This document shows, piece after piece, positions 1 to 6,921 of a stretch of DNA of 10,252 nucleotides; the stretch's first letter is position 1; every line of letters starts with the position of its first letter. A model generated the notes under the pieces. The model worked only from the letters and a program-made list of their open reading frames with translations, did no database searches and had not been told where the DNA came from. The stretch comes from Bordetella parapertussis (GTDB lineage Bacteria > Pseudomonadota > Gammaproteobacteria > Burkholderiales > Burkholderiaceae_B), in assembly GCA_945872285.1 (NCBI GenBank), contig CAMBZR010000099.1:1-10252 (forward strand), in the 5' to 3' direction. Position numbers and translations under genes: made by a program.

Positions 1-1
1 G

Positions 2-2743
2 TTGACTCGTGCGCTCAAGCGCTTCTTACTGGGTTCTCTGTTTTTTTTGACAGCAACCCAAAGTATAGCTTTCACTCTTCCCTCTGGTATTTCGCAAGTG
101 ACCTCTGTCGAAGGGATCACTGAGTATCGCCTTGACGCCAATGGCTTGCGTATTTTGCTCGCACCGGACGACTCTAAACCGACCACGACCGTTAACATGA
201 CGTATCTGGTTGGCTCTCGCCACGAAAATTATGGCGAGACCGGCATGGCACACTTGCTTGAGCATATGCTGTTTAAAGGTACGCCAAACACGCCAAATGC
301 GTTGGGCGAATTTTCAAAACGTGGGCTGCAGGCCAACGGTTCGACCTCAACAGACCGCACTAATTATTACGCCAGTTTTGCCACCAGTCCCGAAACCCTA
401 AAGTGGTACGTCGGCTGGCAGGCCGACGCGATGATCAACTCGACCATCAAGCGCGAAGACCTTGACACCGAAATGACTGTCGTGCGCAACGAAATGGAAA
501 GCGGCGAAAACAATCCTTTTCGGATGCTCTGGCAAAAGATGCTGAGTTTGGCGTTTCAATGGCACAACTACGGAAAAACGCCGATCGGCGCGCGCTCTGA
601 TGTCGAGAACGTCGATATCGCGCAGCTGCAAGCCTTTTATCGTGCGTACTATCAGCCCGACAACGCAGTCTTGATTATTGCCGGAAAATTCGAACCGCAA
701 GCAGCACTTGTCGACGTGCTCGGCGCCTTTGGAAAAATTCCAAAGCCCGCGCGTAAGTTGCCCCCTGAGTACACCGTTGAACCCGTGCAAGACGGCGAAC
801 GCGCGCTCACGCTGCGTCGGACCGGTGGCTCGCCGCTAGTCGCTGCGATGTACCACGTGCCCCCTGCTACGCACAAAGATTTTGCCGCGCTCGACCTGGC
901 AAGCATGATGATTGCCGACACGCCGTCTGGCCGACTGTACAAAGCGATGGTCCCCGCCAAGCAAGCCGCGAGTGTCTTAGGTTTTACGATGGATGAGTTC
1001 GCACCAGGCATAGTGATGTTTGGCGCCACGCTTGAACCGGGCATGGATCAGGCCAAGGCGCTGGGCACGCTGACAAGCACGATTGAAGGCCTGGCCAAAC
1101 AGCCTTTCTCGGCCGAAGAGCTCGAACGCGTACGCAATCAGTGGCTGAAAAGTTGGGATCTGATGTTTAGTGACGCCCAAAAAATTAGCGCTGGATTGTC
1201 TGAGGCCATTGCCGTCGGCGACTGGCGGATGCTATTCGTCTCGCGCGATCGTATTCGCGCGGTATCGCTTGCGCAGGCGCAGCAGGTCGGACAGGACTAT
1301 CTGACCCAAGCCAATCGCACCCAAGGCCAATACATTCCCACGGATAAACCGGTGCGCGCACCCTTAGCGGCGATTCCTGACCTACAAAAAGACTTGGCAG
1401 GATACGCCGGGAACGCGCAGCTGAAGCAAGCCGAGGCGTTTGACCCTGATCCCGCCAATATCGACGCCCTGACACAACGTAAAGTGCTCAAGGTACCTAA
1501 CGGTTCAGTCAAATTAGCAATGCTGCCCAAAGAGGCGCGTGGCGGTCGTGTCAACGCGACGATTTCGTTGCAGTTTGGCACCCTTGAAGCCTTAAAAGGG
1601 CAACGTCTGAACGCGATTGTGACGGCGGATCTGTTACTCAAAGGCACCGACAAATACACCCGCGAGCAGATCAACGATCGCATTGATGCGCTGGGCGGCG
1701 AAGTTGGTATCTCGGGCTCGGGTTCAGACCTCACCATCGGCTTGTCAACCACGCACGCTAATATCGATGCGCTCGCAGCCTTTGTTCTTGAAGTCGTGCA
1801 ACACGCAAGTTTTGCGCAAGAGCAACTGAACGAATACACAAGCAAACTGACGACCAGCCTAAAAAGCTCAATGACAGAGCCAACTGCGATTGCCTCGCGC
1901 ATGCTCACGCGCCACGACAACCCCTGGGCGAAAGACGATATCCGTTACATGCCAAGCTTCGACGAGTCGCTAGCCTCTGTGGCGGCGCTTAAGCGCGCTG
2001 ACCTAGTAGGTTTTCACAAAACCTTTTATGGTTCGAGCGCGGTCTCAATCGGTATCGTGGGCTACTTTAACCCAACAAGTTTTGAGCAAACCGTCGCCAA
2101 GGCCTTCAGCACTTGGGCGCCCGGCGCGCCCTACGTTCGACTAAGTAACCCGTACCGCGACGTCAAGCCTGAACAAATGCAGGCCTTAACCCCTGACAAA
2201 GCCAACGCCTTTTATACAGCGAACTTACCTTTAAAGCTGCAAGATACCCACCCAGACTACCCTGCCCTGTACCTGGCAAATTTTCTGCTGGGCTCCTCTG
2301 AGACGTCGCGGCTGTGGATGCGTGTTCGCGAAAAAGAAGGTCTGTCTTATAACGTTCGCAGTCGCTTGTCGGTATCTTCCTTTGAAGCGTCGGCTTCGTG
2401 GGGGGTCTATGCGATTTTTGCTCCCGAAAATCGTAACAAAGTACAAGACGCTATCCGCCAAGAACTTGAACGTTTGATCAAAGATGGTTTTGAAGCAACC
2501 GAAGTCAAAGACGGCATCACAGCGCTGCTGAACTACCGCAAACTCTCGCGGGCACAGCAGGGAAGTCTTGCCTCAGCTTGGGTCAGTTACATGGAGACTG
2601 GCCGCAGCTTTGCCTGGGCCGCCGACTTAGATAAAAAAATCGCCGCACTGACCCCCGAGCAACTCAATGCTGCCGTGCGTCAGTACCTGCAACCCGCTCA
2701 GTTCAGTAGCGTGGCAGCAGGCGATTTTGAAAAGAAGAAGTGA
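2..2743 (+). CDS. Exported M16 family zinc metallopeptidase (two-domain, insulinase/pitrilysin-like)
   Basis: This is an M16 zinc peptidase predicted to act in the periplasm on peptides or unfolded protein; the substrate is unknown. The N-terminus has two basic residues followed by a hydrophobic run and a likely cleavage after Ser-Ile-Ala (about residue 23), so it looks like a signal peptide. The inverted zinc motif HLLEH is at residues 84-88, and Glu164, 76 residues after His88, fits the third zinc ligand. The C-terminal M16 domain lacks the HxxEH motif: the matching spot near residue 540 reads TADLLLKGT. It does keep the conserved Arg/Tyr segment VREKEGLSYNV (775-785). One active and one inactive half within 913 residues is a known M16 arrangement. 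The only start visible is TTG at position 2. Because the window begins there, the true start may lie upstream, although the signal peptide looks complete. The gene converges on dnaJ and ends about 50 nt before a shared terminator. Confidence 0.9.
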   Translation: MTRALKRFLLGSLFFLTATQSIAFTLPSGISQVTSVEGITEYRLDANGLRILLAPDDSKPTTTVNMTYLVGSRHENYGETGMAHLLEHMLFKGTPNTPNALGEFSKRGLQANGSTSTDRTNYYASFATSPETLKWYVGWQADAMINSTIKREDLDTEMTVVRNEMESGENNPFRMLWQKMLSLAFQWHNYGKTPIGARSDVENVDIAQLQAFYRAYYQPDNAVLIIAGKFEPQAALVDVLGAFGKIPKPARKLPPEYTVEPVQDGERALTLRRTGGSPLVAAMYHVPPATHKDFAALDLASMMIADTPSGRLYKAMVPAKQAASVLGFTMDEFAPGIVMFGATLEPGMDQAKALGTLTSTIEGLAKQPFSAEELERVRNQWLKSWDLMFSDAQKISAGLSEAIAVGDWRMLFVSRDRIRAVSLAQAQQVGQDYLTQANRTQGQYIPTDKPVRAPLAAIPDLQKDLAGYAGNAQLKQAEAFDPDPANIDALTQRKVLKVPNGSVKLAMLPKEARGGRVNATISLQFGTLEALKGQRLNAIVTADLLLKGTDKYTREQINDRIDALGGEVGISGSGSDLTIGLSTTHANIDALAAFVLEVVQHASFAQEQLNEYTSKLTTSLKSSMTEPTAIASRMLTRHDNPWAKDDIRYMPSFDESLASVAALKRADLVGFHKTFYGSSAVSIGIVGYFNPTSFEQTVAKAFSTWAPGAPYVRLSNPYRDVKPEQMQALTPDKANAFYTANLPLKLQDTHPDYPALYLANFLLGSSETSRLWMRVREKEGLSYNVRSRLSVSSFEASASWGVYAIFAPENRNKVQDAIRQELERLIKDGFEATEVKDGITALLNYRKLSRAQQGSLASAWVSYMETGRSFAWAADLDKKIAALTPEQLNAAVRQYLQPAQFSSVAAGDFEKKK

Positions 2744-2791
2744 TCCCTCAGCATCGTGTGCGGCCCGTTGACACGCGTACGACTCTTAGGC

Positions 2792-2823
2792 AAAAAAATA
2801 GCCCCGATTGGGGCTATTTTTTT
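2792..2823. terminator. Bidirectional intrinsic terminator between the M16 peptidase gene and dnaJ
   Basis: A perfect inverted repeat has 14-nt arms (2792-2805 and 2810-2823) and a 4-nt GATT loop. Its core is TAGCCCC/GGGGCTA, with seven A on the left and seven T on the right, so both strands read as a GC stem followed by a U-tract. It lies about 50 nt after the M16 stop and 15 nt after the dnaJ stop, exactly where convergent transcripts need to end. Confidence 0.95.
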
Positions 2824-2838
2824 ATCGACAAAGTCTGC

Positions 2839-3960
2839 TCAAGAAAAGAAGTCTTTCACCCGATCCGTCCACGATTTACTTTGCGGTGAATGCTTGTCAT
2901 CCCCATCGCCAAGCGAAGCCTCAAACTGACGCAACAGCGTTTTTTGCTCTTCGGTTAAGCGCACCGGAGTTTCAACCACGACATGACAATACAAATCACC
3001 CGGATACGACGCCCGCACGCCCTTAATTCCCTTGCCGCGCAACCTGAAGGTTTTACCAGACTGCGTACCCTCTGGGATCGAAATCTCAGCTTTACCATTC
3101 AAGGTTGGCACTTGAATATCACCCCCCAATGCCGCGCTGGTAAACGGAATCGTCAGTTCGCAATGCAGATCGTCGTTATCGCGCTGAAAAATCTTGTGCT
3201 CTTTGATGTGGATTTCTACAAACAAATCGCCTGATGGTCCACCGTTAATACCAGGTTCGCCATTGCCTGACGAACGAATCCGCATGCTGTCATCGATGCC
3301 TGCAGGAATTTTGACCTGCAGCGTTTTATTTCGACGGGTACGCCCCACGCCATCGCACGACACACACGGATCACTGATCTCTTTGCCATTGCCATGACAA
3401 GTCGGACATGTTTGTTGCACGCTAAAAAAACCCTGCTGCATGCGGACGGCGCCAGCGCCACCGCAGGTATGACACGTTTTAGGCTTAGTGCCTACCTTCG
3501 CGCCCGAACCTTTGCACACTTCGCAGTTTTCCCAGCTTGGCACGCGAATTTCAGTATCAAAACCGTTTGCCGCTTGCTCAAGCGTAATATCCATCGCGTA
3601 CTTTAAGTCGGCACCGCGATACACCTGAGGACCACCCCCGCCGCCACCACGCCTGGCTCCGCCAAAGATTTCACCAAAGATGTCACCGAACGCATCGCCA
3701 AAGCCCGCAGCACCCGCCGCGCCCGCCGCGTTAGGATCGACGCCGGCATGACCGTAGCGATCGTAGGCCGCGCGTTTGCTGTCATCTGACAGAATCTCGT
3801 AAGCCTCTTTGGCCTGCTTGAATTTCTCTTCGGCTTCTTTGCTGTCTGGGTTGCGATCGGGATGATATTTCATCGCAAGTTTGCGATAAGCCTTTTTCAG
3901 CTCGTCGTCTGACGCATTTTTAGCAACACCAAGGGTTTCGTAAAAGTCGCGCTTTGCCAT
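2839..3960 (-). CDS. dnaJ: Hsp40 co-chaperone DnaJ
   Basis: DnaJ delivers unfolded substrates to DnaK and stimulates its ATP hydrolysis in the cytoplasm. All class A (type I) parts are present in 373 residues, the usual length. The J domain covers residues 1-70 with the HPD motif at 33-35. A Gly/Phe-rich linker follows at about 75-112 and includes the FGDIFG segment. Four CxxCxGxG zinc repeats start at Cys146, Cys163, Cys185 and Cys199. The C-terminal substrate-binding region covers roughly 212-345. The ATG start gives the typical [13 protein letters not shown]-terminus. Only a weak GAG lies about 8 nt upstream, so translation may depend partly on dnaK-linked transcription. It is the last gene of the grpE-dnaK-dnaJ set and lies 90 nt after the dnaK stop, a gap holding a hairpin. 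Confidence 0.98.
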   Translation of the reverse strand: MAKRDFYETLGVAKNASDDELKKAYRKLAMKYHPDRNPDSKEAEEKFKQAKEAYEILSDDSKRAAYDRYGHAGVDPNAAGAAGAAGFGDAFGDIFGEIFGGARRGGGGGGPQVYRGADLKYAMDITLEQAANGFDTEIRVPSWENCEVCKGSGAKVGTKPKTCHTCGGAGAVRMQQGFFSVQQTCPTCHGNGKEISDPCVSCDGVGRTRRNKTLQVKIPAGIDDSMRIRSSGNGEPGINGGPSGDLFVEIHIKEHKIFQRDNDDLHCELTIPFTSAALGGDIQVPTLNGKAEISIPEGTQSGKTFRLRGKGIKGVRASYPGDLYCHVVVETPVRLTEEQKTLLRQFEASLGDGDDKHSPQSKSWTDRVKDFFS

Positions 3961-3992
3961 GCTTTGAGCTCAATAAGTGAAACTAAACAACG

Positions 3993-4022
3993 CGCCCGGA
4001 AGGCTAAAAAGCGTTCCGGGCG
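3993..4022 (-). other. Hairpin in the dnaK-dnaJ intergenic gap (possible attenuator or processing site)
   Basis: CGCCCGGAA (3993-4001) and TTCCGGGCG (4014-4022) form a perfect 9-bp GC-rich stem with a 12-nt loop. In the direction of transcription it is followed by a broken T-rich stretch (GTTGTTTAGTTTC) rather than a clean U-tract. It could be a partial terminator or an RNA stability element lowering dnaJ relative to dnaK. The stem is seen directly; its role is inferred. Confidence 0.6.
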
Positions 4023-4050
4023 TAGCCGATTTACTGCAACAACAAGGCGA

Positions 4051-6003
4051 TCACTTTGCGTCGCGCTTAACTTCTTTGAAGTCAGCATCGACCACATTGT
4101 CATCGACCGGCTTACCGCCACCTGCCGCGCCTGGGCCAGCGCCTTCACCCGCGGCACCTGCCGCAGCCTGTGCTGCTTGCGCCTCAGCGTACATCTTCTC
4201 GCCAAGCTTTTGCGACGCCGTACCCAAGACTTCGACTTTTGCATCGATGGCAGCTTTGTCGGCGTTATCTTTTAAGGCGTCTTCGACGTCTTTCAAAGCG
4301 GCTTCAATCGCCGTTTTATCTGCCTCTTCGAGCTTATCACCATACTCAATCATCGACTTGCGCGTTGAATGCACCAAGCCATCGGCGCTATTGCGAGCCA
4401 GGGCAAGCTCTGCCATGCGATGATCTTCTTCGGCATTGGCTTCGGCGTCTTTCACCATCCGTTGAATTTCTTCTTCGGTCAGACCAGAGTTCGCCTGAAT
4501 GGTGATCTTGTTTTCTTTACCCGTACCTTTGTCCTTAGCGGACACGTGCACAATACCGTTCGCGTCAATATCAAAGGTCACTTCAATTTGAGGCGTGCCA
4601 CGTGAGGCGGGTGGAATCCCCTCAAGATTGAACTCACCCAAGGTTTTATTGCCCGCCGCGATTTCGCGCTCGCCCTGAAACACCTTAATCGTCACCGCTG
4701 GCTGATTGTCGTCGGCGGTTGAAAACACTTGCGAATGGCGTGTCGGAATCGTCGTGTTCTTGGTGATCATCTTGGTCATTACGCCACCAAGGGTCTCAAT
4801 CCCCAAAGACAAAGGCGTGACGTCAAGTAACAACACGTCTTTACGATCGCCCGACAACACCGAACCCTGAATTGCAGCACCGGCAGCAACCGCCTCGTCA
4901 GGGTTGACGTCTTTGCGCGGCTCGCGGCCGAACAGCTCTTTAACTTTTTCTTGCACTTTAGGCATGCGGGTCATACCGCCAACCAAGATCACATCATCAA
5001 TTTCGCTGAGCTTGACGCCAGCATCTTTGATCGCAATTTTGCAAGGATCCATCGTGCGCGAAATCAGTTCTTCTACCAGCGACTCGAACTTAGCCCGAGT
5101 CATCTTGAGGTTCAAATGCTTAGGACCTGAGGCATCTGCAGTGATGTAGGGCAAGTTGATCTCAGTTTGCTGAGTCGACGACAATTCAATCTTGGCTTTT
5201 TCAGCCGCTTCTTTTAAGCGCTGCAAGGCCAACACATCTTTAGACAGATCAACACCTTGCTCTTTCTTGAACTCGGCAATGACGTATTCGATGATGCGTT
5301 GGTCAAAATCCTCGCCGCCCAAAAAGGTGTCCCCGTTAGTGGACAGCACTTCAAATTGCTTTTCGCCATCGACGTCAGCAATTTCGATGATCGAGATATC
5401 GAACGTACCGCCGCCCAAGTCAAAGACAGCAATCTTGCGATCGCCTTTTTCAGACTTGTCCATACCAAAAGCCAGCGCTGCGGCGGTTGGCTCATTGATA
5501 ATGCGCTTGACATCAAGACCAGCGATCCGGCCAGCGTCTTTGGTGGCTTGGCGCTGACTATCGTTGAAGTACGCGGGCACAGTAATAACCGCTTCGGTGA
5601 CGATTTCACCTAAAAAGTCTTCTGCGGTTTTTTTCATCTTGCGCAATACATCGGCCGCAACCTGTGAGGGGGCAAGCTTTTTGCCTTGCGCTTCCACCCA
5701 AGCATCGCCATTGTCAGCTTTGACAATTTTGTAAGGCATCAGATGAATGTCTTTTTGCACCGCATTTTCGGTGAACTTACGACCAATCAACCGCTTCACT
5801 GCGTAAAGCGTGTTGGTTGGATTGGTAACAGCCTGACGCTTGGCGGGTGCGCCTACCAGCGTTTCGCCATCTTCCATATACGCGACGATCGAAGGCGTCG
5901 TGCGTGTGCCTTCGGCATTGTCAAGAATCTTGACTTTCCCGCCATCCATGACCGCCACGCAGCTATTGGTGGTGCCAAGGTCGATACCGATAATCTTGCT
6001 CAT
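4051..6003 (-). CDS. dnaK: Hsp70 chaperone DnaK
   Basis: DnaK is the cytoplasmic ATP-driven Hsp70 that binds and releases exposed hydrophobic peptides with DnaJ and GrpE. The chosen start gives 650 residues. The ATPase domain begins with the phosphate-binding segment GIDLGTTNS (6-14) and has FDLGGGTFD at 194-202, whose Thr200 corresponds to the autophosphorylated Thr199 of E. coli. The interdomain linker DVLLLD is at about 389-394, followed by [12 protein letters not shown] of the substrate-binding domain. An alpha-helical lid and an Ala/Gly-rich flexible tail precede the end [12 protein letters not shown], a variant of the usual acidic EEVKDKK-type tail. An in-frame ATG at 6057 would add 18 residues, but the 6003 start is preferred: it matches the family N-terminus [12 protein letters not shown], has AAGGTAG 7 nt upstream (6011-6017), and 6057 lies at or above the transcript start predicted from the sigma-32 promoter. 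Confidence 0.98.
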   Translation of the reverse strand: MSKIIGIDLGTTNSCVAVMDGGKVKILDNAEGTRTTPSIVAYMEDGETLVGAPAKRQAVTNPTNTLYAVKRLIGRKFTENAVQKDIHLMPYKIVKADNGDAWVEAQGKKLAPSQVAADVLRKMKKTAEDFLGEIVTEAVITVPAYFNDSQRQATKDAGRIAGLDVKRIINEPTAAALAFGMDKSEKGDRKIAVFDLGGGTFDISIIEIADVDGEKQFEVLSTNGDTFLGGEDFDQRIIEYVIAEFKKEQGVDLSKDVLALQRLKEAAEKAKIELSSTQQTEINLPYITADASGPKHLNLKMTRAKFESLVEELISRTMDPCKIAIKDAGVKLSEIDDVILVGGMTRMPKVQEKVKELFGREPRKDVNPDEAVAAGAAIQGSVLSGDRKDVLLLDVTPLSLGIETLGGVMTKMITKNTTIPTRHSQVFSTADDNQPAVTIKVFQGEREIAAGNKTLGEFNLEGIPPASRGTPQIEVTFDIDANGIVHVSAKDKGTGKENKITIQANSGLTEEEIQRMVKDAEANAEEDHRMAELALARNSADGLVHSTRKSMIEYGDKLEEADKTAIEAALKDVEDALKDNADKAAIDAKVEVLGTASQKLGEKMYAEAQAAQAAAGAAGEGAGPGAAGGGKPVDDNVVDADFKEVKRDAK

Positions 6004-6010
6004 GGTCAAA

Positions 6011-6017
6011 CTACCTT
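6011..6017 (-). promoter_or_regulatory. dnaK ribosome binding site
   Basis: AAGGTAG on the minus strand, 7 nt before the ATG at 6003. It decides the start codon in favour of 6003 over the upstream in-frame ATG at 6057. Confidence 0.75.
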
Positions 6018-6058
6018 TTAAAAAATCAGAATAAGAATGAATTGCTTCAATGGGCATT

Positions 6059-6086
6059 AATTGGGGGAGGATTAAGCGATTTCAAG
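6059..6086 (-). promoter_or_regulatory. Sigma-32 (RpoH) heat-shock promoter of dnaK
   Basis: Reading the minus strand, the -35 element CTTGAAA (6086-6080) is followed by a 13-nt spacer and the -10 element CCCCAATT (6066-6059). The sigma-32 consensus is CTTGAAA, 11-16 nt, then CCCCATNT, so the -35 is perfect and the -10 differs by one specified base. Transcription would start near 6051, giving a leader of about 48 nt before the dnaK ATG. The same -35 can be read as sigma-70 TTGAAA, but the matching -10 (AATTAA) is poor. Confidence 0.85.
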
Positions 6087-6140
6087 GCTAACTCCAGCTT
6101 TTAATGCCTCAAACCGAATAAATGTTTGACGCCCCTTGCT

Positions 6141-6176
6141 TTTGGTCTGTGCGCGAGCGCCAGCACCCACACCAAA
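6141..6176 (-). other. Hairpin directly after the grpE stop codon
   Basis: Starting at the base after the grpE stop, TTTGGT pairs with ACCAAA (6171-6176 with 6141-6146), and an inner GTGC/GCAC pair (6163-6166 with 6149-6152) continues the stem after an internal loop. No U-tract follows (AGCAAGGGG), so this is not a standard terminator. It may protect the grpE mRNA 3' end or give partial termination before the dnaK promoter. The role is inferred. Confidence 0.45.
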
Positions 6177-6773
6177 CTATGCCGCCACGGTGACTAAGGC
6201 AGGCCGCAGAACTCGATCGGCAATCAGGTACCCCTTTTGCAACGTTTGCACGATCGTATTTGCCGCTTGTTCGGCCGGAATCGTTGCGATCGCCTGATGT
6301 TGATGCGGATCAAACTTAGCACCCGCTTCAGGAGCAATTTCTTTGAGATGGTTGCGTTCAAACGCGCTCACCAACTGCTTGAGGGTGACCTCAATACCGG
6401 TGCGCATTGTTTCGGCCGTTTGTTCGGCTTGCGCCAAAGCCGCCTCTAAACTATCTTTAACAGGTACCAAGCCCTCAGCAAAGGATTCAATCCCAAATTT
6501 GCGAGCTTTTGAGACTTCTTCTTGGGCACGACGGCGCACGTTCTCCATTTCGGCATGGGCACGCAAAGCTTGATCGCGCTGTTCGGCGACTTGCGCCTGT
6601 GTGGCGGCAAGCTCAGCCTGTAATTGCTCGAAAGGGTCTAGGGCAAGCTCATCCTCGAGCGCCTCAGGTGCCTCAGGTGCGTCAGATGCGTCAGGTGCGT
6701 CCTGTGCGGGCGCAGCAGCCAAAGCCGGATCGAGCTCTTTGTTGCCTGGCGTCGAGTCTTTTGGGTCTGCCAT
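6177..6773 (-). CDS. grpE: Nucleotide exchange factor GrpE
   Basis: GrpE is a homodimer that releases ADP from DnaK and so resets its folding cycle. The 198-residue protein has a disordered acidic Ala/Pro-rich N-terminus (1-45), a long coiled-coil stretch (about 48-95, including [13 protein letters not shown]) and a C-terminal beta domain with FDPHQHQAI (154-162) and [18 protein letters not shown], which fit the family signature. The start is well supported: GGAG lies 6 nt before the ATG (6780-6783), and a sigma-32 promoter lies just upstream. The acidic N-terminus contains a DNA-level minisatellite encoding a D-A-P type repeat. It sits between hemH and dnaK, with a 173-nt gap before dnaK that contains a hairpin and a second heat-shock promoter, so dnaK can be expressed apart from grpE. 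Confidence 0.97.
   Translation of the reverse strand: MADPKDSTPGNKELDPALAAAPAQDAPDASDAPEAPEALEDELALDPFEQLQAELAATQAQVAEQRDQALRAHAEMENVRRRAQEEVSKARKFGIESFAEGLVPVKDSLEAALAQAEQTAETMRTGIEVTLKQLVSAFERNHLKEIAPEAGAKFDPHQHQAIATIPAEQAANTIVQTLQKGYLIADRVLRPALVTVAA
6661..6705. repeat. Imperfect 9-bp tandem repeat (five units) inside grpE
   Basis: Five head-to-tail 9-bp units on the plus strand: GCCTCAGGT twice, then GCGTCAGAT, GCGTCAGGT and GCGTCCTGT. Each unit is exactly three codons, so copy-number change keeps the frame. In GrpE they encode a repeating Asp/Glu-Ala-Pro/Ser pattern at about residues 25-39, in the disordered N-terminal extension. Confidence 0.85.
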
Positions 6774-6808
6774 TTACTTCTCCAGAAAAATGCATGTTGA
6801 GTGTTAGC

Positions 6809-6835
6809 AATTGGGGCTTAACCCAAAAATTCAAG
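6809..6835 (-). promoter_or_regulatory. Sigma-32 (RpoH) heat-shock promoter of grpE
   Basis: On the minus strand, CTTGAAT (6835-6829) is followed by a 12-nt spacer and CCCCAATT (6816-6809). The -35 matches the sigma-32 consensus at six of seven bases, and the -10 is identical to the one in front of dnaK. The predicted start near 6801 leaves a leader of about 28 nt containing the grpE GGAG ribosome site. A sigma-70 reading has no acceptable -10. Confidence 0.85.
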
Positions 6836-6900
6836 GTTTAACCACGAAAAATATAAGATGGTCGCCGCACGCTCTGGGCGGCTTAGGCCAAGCCATCCTG

Positions 6901-6921
6901 AGTCGCGCCCAAGGCGCGACT
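6901..6921 (-). terminator. GC hairpin overlapping the hemH stop codon (no U-tract)
   Basis: AGTCGCGCC (6901-6909) and GGCGCGACT (6913-6921) form a perfect 9-bp stem with a 3-nt CAA loop, overlapping the hemH TAG stop (6922-6920). No run of U follows in the transcript. It may stabilise the hrcA-hemH mRNA end or terminate poorly, so read-through into grpE is possible. A weaker 5-bp repeat (6880-6894) lies next along the transcript. Confidence 0.5.

Noticed and set aside
652..1920. Long minus-strand open frames inside the M16 gene
   Set aside because: They lie antisense to a clearly coding frame with M16 motifs, show no family motifs and no ribosome sites; they look like codon-bias shadows.
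2768..2773. TTGACA, a perfect -35 hexamer after the M16 gene
   Set aside because: No -10-like hexamer lies 16-18 nt downstream (the sequence there is CAAAAA), and it points straight into the terminator.
3964..4423. Plus-strand open frames crossing the dnaK 3' end
   Set aside because: They are antisense to the conserved dnaK tail and are low-complexity Ala/Ser-rich, as expected for a mirror of an Ala/Gly-rich coding region.
6011..6051. RNA thermometer (FourU or ROSE type) in the dnaK leader
   Set aside because: The U-run next to the A-rich ribosome site is too close to pair with it, and the only clear stem (ATTG/CAAT near 6041-6051) does not cover the ribosome site.
6850..6855. TATATT on the minus strand as a sigma-70 -10 for grpE
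   Set aside because: No -35-like hexamer is found at normal spacing, and the sigma-32 boxes just downstream explain the promoter better.
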